Shown one piece after another: positions 8,472-16,393 of a DNA stretch of 16,507 nucleotides. Below the pieces are notes generated by a model. It saw only the letters and a program-made list of their open reading frames with translations. It searched no databases and was not told where the DNA came from. Position numbers and translations under genes: made by a program. Each line of letters opens with the position of its first letter. The first letter of the stretch is position 1. Origin of the DNA: Conidiobolus incongruus B7586 (Eukaryota > Entomophthoromycota > Entomophthoromycetes > Entomophthorales > Conidiobolaceae); contig JNEM01008762.1 of assembly GCA_000697335.1 (NCBI GenBank), positions 1 through 16,507 of the forward strand. The letters are read 5' to 3'.

Positions 8472-9827
8472 ATGGTACTTTGTGTATTTTTCTACCTGTT
8501 TCCATACTTTTACTCGAGCTATTTCGTAAATTACTATAAACTTCGCAGGGAAATTGAGGAGGATATTAAAAGACCCTGCTCCATCCAAGATCATAGCTAC
8601 TTAAGTATATTGGACAGATTTGAGACGAATTATAGACTTCGAGAAATAGGGAAGGGAAATGGATGTTACTATCGTTCCTATATTCAACTGCCATCGGGCG
8701 ATAGGGTATTCTATCCAGATTTTTTACCTTTGACAACTGATAATATCAAATACACCGTAAATGCACCAAGGACTTTGAAATTTACACATCCCTTGCTTTC
8801 CAAGTTGCCTAGCCATTATGAGCCGAGTACATTTAGCAAAGTCATATTTGCGAAGCCTTCTGCGTCTAGAGAAATTGACAATTCTAATACCCCAGAGCCT
8901 GAGATCAGTAATCCAAAGCTATACTCAGTTATTGAGTTTAAAAACTATTGGATATCTATTGTTCTACCCATATTCCCAGCGCTCTTCTATTTGCTTTATA
9001 TATACGTTAGATCTCGCAATCCTCAAATCCTCCAAACACCCTATTTCACTTTTCTTGATCATTATATTTCATACTCTACAGTAAAACAAAAAATACTTGA
9101 TTTTGCAACAAAAATTAGATTATTCTGTATCAATTTAAAGCAATCTCTTCTAAATCGTCTCTGTATTCAATCATTCTACAAACCCAAGCATGCAAGACTA
9201 TTCAGAGATTTGAAGCCAATGACATTCTCTGGAAACTCCAACGATGCGCACATCTTTCTGAAGCAACTAGACATAATCTTCGAGATGAACCCTGATCATT
9301 TCCAAACCGATTCACAAAAGGTCACTTTTGCATTGTTCCAATTGTCGCCCGATATCTTTGAATTTGTCTATGGCTATATTACCAAATCAACGCCTATCGC
9401 AGAATGTGAGTATTATAAGTTCAAGAATATTATAACCACATTCTATACTTATCCTCAACCTTGCGAAGATATTCAAGAACAAATCGATACACAATTCCTA
9501 CGCGAAGATCAAGACACATTACAATTCTGTCGTCAAATCATCTCCCTCTGCCTCAAGGCTGAATATCCTGAATCAGAAATTTGCAATATTCTAATTAACA
9601 AACTCTCAACTGAATTCGGTGAAGAAATGACTGATGAGTTAAAATCAATTACTAATTTAGAAGATCTTGTATCGAACATTGCTGTGGTTTCTAGACATTT
9701 GACGCATTTTCAAAGTTGTAGTATGTCGGAATGCTCATGTCATTTGGATCAAGATCAGAAGCCACCTTCCAACATGGATACTGCATCCATTCCTAATGAA
9801 TTATATGTAATGTTATCTGAAATTTAA
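8472..9827 (+). CDS. Membrane protein with C-terminal Gag-like domain, intact
   Basis: The product has 451 residues. Residues 4-20 are hydrophobic and aromatic (signal anchor or signal peptide). Residues 21-157 are a hydrophilic region with aromatic and Pro-rich stretches and no recognised family. Residues 159-179 form a strong membrane segment. A basic linker follows to about 245. Residues 247-410 match the Ty3-type retrotransposon Gag pattern: LKPMTFSGNSNDAHIFLKQL, then a MNPDHFQTDSQKVTFALFQL stretch, a helix-rich middle and a CRQIISLCLKAEYPES segment. The C-terminal tail has clustered Cys (416, 421, 423) and His424 but not the CCHC knuckle spacing. No LTR, protease, integrase or reverse transcriptase is visible nearby. 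The frame is whole and GC-richer than its surroundings, and an AATAAA (9860) follows the stop, suggesting a maintained single-copy gene, possibly a domesticated Gag. A lone surviving element gene is the alternative. Location and function are unknown. Confidence 0.72.
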   Translation: MVLCVFFYLFPYFYSSYFVNYYKLRREIEEDIKRPCSIQDHSYLSILDRFETNYRLREIGKGNGCYYRSYIQLPSGDRVFYPDFLPLTTDNIKYTVNAPRTLKFTHPLLSKLPSHYEPSTFSKVIFAKPSASREIDNSNTPEPEISNPKLYSVIEFKNYWISIVLPIFPALFYLLYIYVRSRNPQILQTPYFTFLDHYISYSTVKQKILDFATKIRLFCINLKQSLLNRLCIQSFYKPKHARLFRDLKPMTFSGNSNDAHIFLKQLDIIFEMNPDHFQTDSQKVTFALFQLSPDIFEFVYGYITKSTPIAECEYYKFKNIITTFYTYPQPCEDIQEQIDTQFLREDQDTLQFCRQIISLCLKAEYPESEICNILINKLSTEFGEEMTDELKSITNLEDLVSNIAVVSRHLTHFQSCSMSECSCHLDQDQKPPSNMDTASIPNELYVMLSEI

Positions 9828-10360
9828 TTCACTTGATTGAATCTTATTGAAATCGCTGTAATAAATTTGTATTATTTTTTATATGATTGCAAATTAAGAT
9901 AAATTGAAAATATAAATGGTTAGCTGATGAATTTTTTTATAGTAATTTGAAAAATATATGATTATACAAAACATAAATCTGATTTATTGAACATATTTTA
10001 TTTTTTAGGTGTGGAATTAATTACAAATCAAATACATAAATGAAAATATAGGAAATACTAAAATATCTGGCAAATTGATATTGAATCTGAGCTAATAATT
10101 GATAACAACTTGTTCAAAAAAATATACCATTATTTGATTATACAAAATATATAACGCCCAAAATATAAATAAAAAATAGATAATATACTATATTTTTGAT
10201 CCAATTTGAAAATTTTTTAAATGGAAAATGGATTGAGTTGTTTATACCCCATAATAATCTATATTATCAAATTGTTATTAAAAATTTTAAATTAAATTCA
10301 AATTGTAGACACTCAAATTATTCAATACCAACCTAATAACAAGATAAATATAATATAATA
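9828..10360. other. Intergenic, AT-rich
   Basis: Apart from the poly(A) signal candidate close to the stop of the Gag-like gene, no gene, RNA or repeat is evident. Motifs related to ATTATACAAAA recur (for example near 9960 and 10138), too short to define a repeat family. Confidence 0.5.
9860..9865 (+). terminator. Poly(A) signal candidate for Gag-like gene
   Basis: AATAAA lies 32 nt after the stop codon of the Gag-like gene, a normal distance for a fungal cleavage signal. Confidence 0.4.
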
Positions 10361-11645
10361 ATGAGTTTAGATCTAATCACTTGCTAAATTCTAAAAAGGA
10401 TTCAAGAAATAACACAATTAACAATAGATGATCTCGACAATTCATTAAAAATACAAACTCAATCTATCAAAAGAGCCGCCAATTTGATTGAATATTAGTT
10501 GTCTTAATAATGAGGTAGATAATTTATCTGTAGAAGTAACTATATTTTAATTTTCAATTTGATATGGATTTAATTTATAATTTTAATTTTTTATAGTTAT
10601 CTAAATTAGAATAGTATTCCATTTTAGAAATCAAAGGAGAATATCTCAAATAATTTTTAAATGGTACAAAGTTGATTCAATTAACATGCTCTAAAATCCT
10701 CAACAAGGAATTTGAATTCAAATCTGATATAAAACGATTCTGCTTCATCCCATTCAGTTAGTACCTCGCACGGTTGATTTGAGCGATTTGCGAGTTTCGG
10801 CGGTAGTTGACGGATTAGAAAAATTATTGCAAATGTTTGAACGTGATATTATTAGGGTAGGAATAGTTGAATATGGGGATACTCAGGAATAGATAAGATT
10901 CTTTGATTATTTTGTAAATTACATTGATTTGGAGGGGTTGGAATGGGGTAAGGAGGCAGTTAATCGTTTGTTAAAGTTTAAGAAAATTGAATTTGAACAA
11001 TTTATGTATCGTAGTATTATGCGATCTGAGCAGTTGGATAAATTGAGCATTTTGAAAAGGTTATTACTGAATCAATATTTGAAAGAAATGTAATTGGAAT
11101 GAAGTGATTTTAAGAATTTTGTATATTCTTCAAACCCTTATAAATGGTCGAAAATAGACAATTTAATCCACTATTTAACAACTCAATTCCATCTAGAAGT
11201 CATTGATACCGACATCAGTCCCGAGATTCACTTAGATTTAAGAGACTTGAATTATAGCACACCCATATTAATTCATTACACTGGCGATTATTCCAACTTC
11301 CACCAATTTCTCACAATGGTTCAAATGATTCAAGTACATTCCCAGGCAACTTGCATCATTTGGCCATATTTCGTCAACAGAGAATTGCTCACGAATCAAC
11401 TCCGATGTCTTCTGAGATTTGCTAGACCAAGATTAATTGAATTGTTGAATTTGTCAGATAATGGAAATTGTATACTCGATAATATCGTGTGGTACCCCAT
11501 CAGCACCAGTCAACAACCCTCTAAAGATATTCATCACCTTAAATTCAACCCCACTATCAACCCAATACTTGATTACATCTTAACCGCAATGCGACAAATC
11601 ATTGAAGAAGACACCATCAAACTCCAAGATTTAGAATTATACTAA
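10361..11645 (+). pseudogene. Decayed host gene, unrecognised
   Basis: A protein-like sequence can be followed from an ATG at 10361 to a TAA at 11643. The 5' part reads as short coding-like blocks with stops, separated by a likely intron (about 10515-10596, GT...TATAG). A frame change near 10755 leads into frame 0, which continues about 300 codons with in-frame stops at 10890, 11091 and 11100. The last 132 codons (11247-11645) are open. Composition is Leu/Ile-rich with repeating hydrophobic spacing, reminiscent of leucine-rich or F-box-type fungal proteins, but no motif is firm. Several stops sit where Gln or Trp/Arg codons could have changed by one C-to-T or G-to-A step. The GC level here is that of genes, so decay looks fairly recent. 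Whether 11247-11645 is still expressed as a short protein cannot be told; I think not. Confidence 0.6.
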
Positions 11646-12186
11646 ATTGCTCTTCAAAAGGTATATATTTTGGACAATTTGTAAACTTGTACCAATTCCT
11701 CCAATTACTTTCACCAAACGTCTAGCAAATTCGTTAAATCTAATTTAACTGTCCAGTTGTTGAATTTAAAAGTGTCCAAATACTATCTTGCGTTGGAATC
11801 TACTATTACTACTAAAGGATCGTCAGGGATTTACTTGCAGTATACATTCGCTAGAATCTATGGCATTGGACGTAGAACGAGTATTCAATTATCTTCATTA
11901 GCTGATTTCAACCTAATTCGAGAACCGGAAGCCCAACAATGGGTAACGAGATTGTCAGAATACTCTCTGATTATCAAAGTGTGCTACACAAAGTTGAATT
12001 TACAACCAATTGTGAATTTTACCCTCAAAATGTGTAAGGAGATGAGGAATTATAACTGATTGTTAAGAGTTAAAGGAATGACTAAAGAACTTGCTACAGC
12101 AAGATGGTCTTTCTTGGAGTGTGTAAAATTGTGTTTGTTGGATTGTTTCAGAGTTTTGGGTATTGAAGGTGTTGAAAAAAATGTAA
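11646..12186 (+). pseudogene. Arginyl-tRNA synthetase C-terminal fragment, decayed
   Basis: Frame 0 matches the C-terminal third of eukaryotic arginyl-tRNA synthetase, a cytosolic or mitochondrial class I enzyme. KVYILDNL (from about 11658) corresponds to the segment after the KMSKS-like loop. GIYLQYTFARIYGIGRR (from 11829) corresponds to GPYLQYAHSRLxSIER at the start of the DALR anticodon-binding domain. ADFNLIREPEAQQW, TKELATAR and RVLGIEGVEK follow in the family order, the last being the usual C-terminus ending VERM. The catalytic Rossmann part (HxGH) is absent. Breaks: stop codons at 11682 and 12057, and one extra A in the A-run at 12175-12181 that pushes the natural ATG-TAA end (12181-12186) out of frame. 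A 125-codon stretch in the middle (11685-12056) is open. It is a truncated duplicate, not the cell's functional enzyme. Confidence 0.85.
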
Positions 12187-12523
12187 ATATAAACATAATA
12201 TTTACCTAATAATTAATCGGTTATAATTTAATAATGGTTGAATATGATGTTTGTTGATTACAATAATTTTATTTATTATTAATGGTATAACTTTTAAATA
12301 TTTTTTCATTTAATATGACAGTTACTAAAATTTTAAATAGTTATTAAAAATTTGCAGAATATTAAAAAAATTACTTGCTCAGTGATCATACTTCAGAGAA
12401 AGGAATTTAAACAAAATAATTAAATATGGGTATAAAGATGTTGAAGAATATTAAATTTTGATGATATATTGTTAGAAACTATGTGTATCATTTTTTATTA
12501 ATTGAAACCCATTTATTTCCTCA
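12187..12523. other. AT-rich intergenic between convergent units
   Basis: No gene seen. At its right end is AATAAA on the minus strand (plus-strand 12512-12517), 7 nt after the stop of the OCIA-like gene. Confidence 0.5.
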
Positions 12524-13527
12524 TTAGTCGATAGGATCTCCATACTGATTAGTTTTTCTAGGTTGATGAGATCTATACTGTTGCTCCCCAAAGGAATAAA
12601 AGTCTTTGTCACTACTAGATTCTGACTGAAATTGAGATGGATCTCTGGGTCTTTGGAGCTGTTGGGATTCTTTGCGTATTCTGTCCCAAGTACTCATATT
12701 GGGGTTATTTTGCGATCGAATTTGTTCCCAGCTAGTCTTGATATCAGAACTCTTGTCGTCGATGTCGTCTTGGAAATCGTCGGTTGGGGTGTTGACAGTG
12801 TTGGTAGAAGATTTTATGCCTAATTGTGATAAATTAATGAATATCGATATCAATGGATAATCTATGAATATACCTTCACTGGATTGAACATCATTACCCT
12901 GACTAGGGAATTGTCTATTATTAGGAAAATGCTGAGGAGGTTTCATTACAGGTAAGCCTCTGGGATTTTCCATCTTTTCTTTCATCATTTCATTTCTATG
13001 AATTTCATTAATTATACGATATGTATAAATTTACGATATACAATATTACCTAATCTCTAAAAATACCCTTTTAACGTTGTTACCTTCAGGCAAGTCGTTA
13101 ATGATTTTCATTCCCTGAACACCTCCGATAATCGCACCGGTACTGAGGCCAAAAATGCCTAGAGCTAGATTAAATAATTACCTATCAATGAATCTAATTT
13201 TTAAATAAATTAAAAAATTACTTGCAGATAGAAAACCAGCGTGAAGAGGTTGAAACCTTCTACGAAAAGCTAACAAAACAAAATTTTAATAAAAATTTAA
13301 TGAATAATAAAATATTTACCTATTCCTAACCCCAACAAAGTACCTGACATCATACCCAACCTAGCTGAATCAATTTAATATTATATTAATATTTTAATAT
13401 TAATTATAAAATTACTATAACGTGATACAGTATTTGAAGACTTCTGTAAAGCTACTTTCTCCTCCTCGGTGAAGTCACCTTCATTAATTTTTGTCTTCAG
13501 CTTCTCTATTATTTGATCTACAGACAT
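12524..13527 (-). CDS. OCIA-domain-like mitochondrial membrane protein, six exons
   Basis: Exons on the minus strand are 13527-13416, 13364-13320, 13269-13222, 13164-13050, 12995-12874 and 12819-12524, giving 245 residues. The five introns are 51, 50, 57, 54 and 54 nt, all GT...AG; the last is a multiple of three and leaves the frame open, so it is easy to miss. The protein has a short charged N-terminus (DFTEEEK), then two Gly-rich hydrophobic segments (about 40-52 and 64-84) separated by an Arg-rich turn (FRRRF), and a long hydrophilic C-terminal part. That part carries SWEQIR and TWDRIRKES repeats and ends TNQYGDPID, close to the (N)KYGDxW(D/E) terminus of animal OCIAD1 and fungal OCIA-like proteins. 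OCIA proteins sit in the mitochondrial inner membrane and influence respiratory complex assembly. The start is the first ATG, after a purine-rich leader. The OCIA assignment is by motif and is not certain. Confidence 0.72.
12820..12873 (-). other. In-frame 54-nt intron of OCIA-like gene
   Basis: On the minus strand the segment begins GTATATTC and ends CACAATTAG, with branch-like ATTAA before it. Being 18 codons long without a stop, it would otherwise read as an odd hydrophobic insert (YPLISIFINL) in a hydrophilic region. The four neighbouring introns have the same size, which supports splicing. Confidence 0.7.
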
Positions 13528-13900
13528 TCTTTCTCCCCCTTTTTATTAAATTGTTATTGATTTTAATTGATTACGAAAAATAATTTTGGATTAATAGAAT
13601 TCGAAAGTTTTAAATAATTGTTGAATGAGAGATTTGTTATTATGGTATGACATCATTCTTATCCAATTCATTTTAGTAATTGGAGCTATTTTGAAATAAT
13701 ACGCCAACTCAAGTCTGTGCCACTTTTTCTGATTTTCAGTTTGACTGACTTTGGTTTTGGAAAAAATTGGTCACCCAGCCAAAAAAATTAAAGAATTAAT
13801 CAAAATAGTTTACCAATTCTTTCAATTTATAAAATCCACCAGTTCTCTCTTATAAACTATGAAAATAAAGCTAAAGGTTTATCATTGCATTTTACAACAA
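13528..13900. other. Upstream region of OCIA-like gene
   Basis: On the minus strand this is the promoter side of the OCIA-like gene; an AGGGG motif lies at 13536-13540, only about 9 nt before the start, so it is more likely leader than stress element. On the plus strand TATA-like sequences (13829-13834, 13851-13856) precede an ATG at 13859 that opens only 20 codons and ends at the edge of the AT island. Confidence 0.45.
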
Positions 13901-13921
13901 TGTGACTTTATTCAATATTAA
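13859..13921 (+). pseudogene. Possible truncated gene start at island edge
   Basis: An ATG with TATA-like sequence 25-31 nt before it begins a 20-residue frame (MKIKLKVYHCILQQCDFIQY) closed at 13919-13921, where the hypermutated island starts. It could be the surviving 5' end of a gene cut off by a transposon, or chance. No family can be assigned to so short a piece. Confidence 0.18.
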
Positions 13922-14090
13922 TTAAATAATTTTTTTAAGTTAAATATTTATAAAATTTATTAACAAAATAATTGCTTTAGGTTTTATCTTGTTTTTTTCT
14001 CTTATGACATCAATTATTAATACTACTAATAAAAACTATCACACCTTTAAACCACATTTGATAGAAATTATATTTAGTTAATTAAAACAT

Positions 14091-14690
14091 AAGGAAAACT
14101 ATGAATCTTTGTGTTTTAACAAAAAAAAATATAATTTTTAAATATATCTTTATTTTTATTTCAAAGTAAACTATATAAAGTTAAGAAAAAAATTTAATAA
14201 AATATTTAATTAAATAAATATTTTTTTACAAATTTAAAATTATTAAATAAGTTCTAATAAATAATTATATGGTAAAGATAACCTTTTGTTTATAATAGTT
14301 ATTATTAATATAATATAAAATAATTTAGTTTTTAAAGCTATTAATATAACTCCTATAATTTTTTTATAGTATATATATTTTTATTATTAGAAATTAAGTT
14401 CCTTGAATAATAAAAAAAATTTAATAATAGTTTTTATTTTATATTTTTTTAAATAAAAACAATAAAAACTTAAAATATAATAAAAAAATAAAGAATACTT
14501 AAGTTTCCTTATTTTTAAAATATTAGAAAAAATATATAAAAGTAAAATAAAATCCTTTATTAATAGATTAAACTATAATTATTATAAAAAGAATTTTATT
14601 TATAATTATTAAAATATTAATAATTTTAACAAAAACCTTTAATTATAATAAAGGAAATTTATAAAATAATATATTTATATACACTAACCT
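14091..14690 (+). pseudogene. Unidentified transposon-like coding remnant
   Basis: A single plus-strand frame (frame 0) over about 200 codons reads with transposase-like composition and has stops mainly as TAA/TAG, the outcome expected from CAA and TGG under CpA-to-TpA change. No catalytic motif is certain; a stretch near 14352-14412 is vaguely like the C-terminal part of hAT transposases. The frame continues to about 14690, where a terminal-repeat-like sequence begins. Confidence 0.3.
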
Positions 14691-14696
14691 GCAAAA

Positions 14697-14708
14697 GTGA
14701 GTTATAAA
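14697..14708 (+). repeat. Stray copy of terminal-repeat core
   Basis: GTGAGTTATAAA here is identical to the core of the left terminal repeat of the Tc1-like element at 14874-14885 and to the reverse complement at its right end. It may mark a second, older end of a related element. Confidence 0.45.
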
Positions 14709-14871
14709 ATCAAAAATATATATATTTTAATTAATAACTAAAACAATTGTATATATTAAATTACTTGAAACTATAATATATAATTAAGGTATATTATTTA
14801 ATAATAGATAAATATATTTAGATATATTTAGTAAACTATTAGCAAAAATATTAACCTTTAATATTTAACTA

Positions 14872-14899
14872 AGGTGAGTTATAAATTTACAGGTTTTTG
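14872..14899 (+). repeat. Left terminal inverted repeat
   Basis: It begins AGGTGAGTTATAAATTT and pairs with 16038-16065. Confidence 0.75.
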
Positions 14900-15012
14900 A
14901 GATAAAGGGATATATTTAACAATATATAACCATATCTTTTTTCTCTCTTTGTTATTATTTTATATAATATTTTATAGATATACTAAATTTTTTTATTAGT
15001 ATCATTATACTT

Positions 15013-16023
15013 AAATCCCTCTCTAAAAAAATTTACTTATACATTAATTAACTTTATAAAAAAGATAAATCAACTTGTGATATTGCTAGAATTACTAATG
15101 TTAGCTAGTTTATTGTAGCTAAGGTTGTTAAGAATAACAATAAAAAAACATTTAAACTTAAACTTAAGTGTGTTAAAATTATAAATGAATATAATATAAA
15201 GTATATCTGTAGGTTAGTTAATACAGGTAAATATAGTATTACTATAGAAATACAATAGGAATTATAAAACTATACAAGAATATTAGTTAGTACTGATACT
15301 ATTATATATACTTTATATTAGCATAGATACCACTTACACTTTAAGAAAAAACACCCCCAATTAAAAAAATCCTATTGTAAAGTTAAGTGGGAGTTTAAAT
15401 GTTGCTACTAATGTTAAATTAAAACTAATTAGAGTAAGGTTATTTAGTTTAATAAAACAAAAATATACTTTAGTAAATTTAATAGAAAAACTAGATACTT
15501 TAGAAAAAATGTAAAACTACTTTGTAATTATTATGTTAATTCTACCTAAAAATATAATGGTGGGTTAATTATTGTTTAGGGATATATGTTATCTTTAGGT
15601 GTAAAGTATCTTTATAAAGTTAATAAGGGAATTAATGTTGAAATGTACTAAAGTATTCTAAACAATAAATTAAAAAAAACCATTGAATAATATAGGTTAA
15701 ACAAATCTAATGTTATTTTCTAATAAGATAATGTTTTTTGTTATACTATAGTTTTTACTACCAAATAGCTTAAAAATAACAAGATAATAGTTATAAAATA
15801 GCCTCTTCAATTTTTTAACTTTAATCTAATTAAACACCTTTAGGATTAGTTAAAAAAAGTTATTAAAGTTTTCCCCCTAGCAAAAAATTTAAATCAACTT
15901 TAGGAATATATTCAAGAAGCATAAAACAAGATTAACTTTTTTTAGTGTAAAAAGTTAATTGATTCTATACCCTACAAACTTAAAGAAGTTAGAAAAGCTA
16001 AAGGTAGATACACTAGGTTTTAA
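15013..16023 (+). pseudogene. Tc1-like transposase relic (DD34E)
   Basis: One frame (frame 1) runs about 336 codons to TAA at 16021-16023 without net frameshift, the normal length of a Tc1-type transposase. An N-terminal helix-turn-helix reads LYKKDKSTCDIARITNVS (from 15052). The catalytic core is clear: the first Asp is now Asn at 15451-15453 (F-N-K-T for S-D-E-T), the second Asp survives at 15727-15729 before Asn, and the third Glu is now Lys at 15832-15834 within NLIKHL, the remains of NPIEHLW. Spacing between second and third is 34 residues, as in DD34E. About twenty in-frame stops replace Gln, Trp or Arg codons. The C-terminal CKKLIDSIPYKLKEVRKAKG motif and a final RYTRF are well preserved. 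It is catalytically dead. Confidence 0.85.
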
Positions 16024-16037
16024 TTTTTTTTTATCAC

Positions 16038-16065
16038 CAAAAACCTACAAATTTATAACTCACCT
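16038..16065 (-). repeat. Right terminal inverted repeat
   Basis: It is the reverse complement of the left repeat with two transition differences, starting 14 nt after the transposase stop codon. Confidence 0.75.
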
Positions 16066-16214
16066 TAGGTAAAATTAAAAGGTTTATATTTTAACCAATT
16101 AATAGCTAAATATCATCATTTAATGATATATATAACTAATAAATATAATAGATTTTAATTATTTAATTTAAGTTTATTTTATTAAATATTAATTAAGTTA
16201 TTAGTAAAAATATA

Positions 16215-16393
16215 AGTGTTTTTATTAATGAAAAAATTAATATTTAATATATTTATCTTGTGTTTTTTTAACCACTTTAAATTTATAAAATATAAAGCTA
16301 ATTAGCTTCTTATATTAAGTAAAATTAATATAATTTTAAGTGTCTTCAATATATTTTTATATCTAATTTAAATTTTTCATTAATGGGAACACT
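16215..16393. repeat. MITE-like inverted repeat
   Basis: AAGTGTTTTTATTAATGAAAAA (from about 16215) matches the reverse complement of the sequence ending near 16393 (AAGTGTTCCCATTAATGAAAAA) apart from a CCC-to-TTT block; weaker pairing continues inward for about 20 nt. The spacer of about 90 nt has no coding potential. Size and structure fit a miniature inverted-repeat element. The C-to-T differences between the arms fit the mutation pattern of the island. Confidence 0.5.

Larger units (their letters stand above)
14872..16065 (+). mobile_element. Tc1-like (DD34E) DNA transposon, hypermutated
   Basis: Terminal inverted repeats lie at 14872-14899 and 16038-16065 and match at 26 of 28 positions; both differences are transitions. 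A TA dinucleotide flanks each end (14870-14871 and 16066-16067), the target duplication of the Tc1/mariner superfamily. Length is about 1.2 kb and a single transposase gene fills it. Inverted similarity continues outside these TAs (about 14853-14871 with 16066-16083), so either the repeats are longer than this core or the element sits inside another inverted-repeat element. Confidence 0.78.

Noticed and set aside
8818-9084. 88-codon plus-strand frame inside the Gag-like gene
   Set aside because: It is an overlapping frame within a longer, GC-supported coding region; its hydrophobicity reflects the membrane segment read out of frame.
9715-9750. Cys/His cluster as a zinc knuckle in the Gag-like protein
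   Set aside because: Spacing (Cys416, Cys421, Cys423, His424) does not fit CX2CX4HX4C.
8472-9827. Possible complete LTR element around the Gag-like gene
   Set aside because: No paired long direct repeats, primer-binding site or pol-like sequence were seen by eye on either side.
11646-12186. Reading TGA as Trp to restore the synthetase frame
   Set aside because: TGG is the Trp codon in the intact genes here, TGA ends the subtilase, and TAA stops and a frameshift also occur; decay is the simpler explanation.
12632-12860. Two plus-strand frames of about 62 codons
   Set aside because: Both are antisense to the last two exons of the OCIA-like gene.
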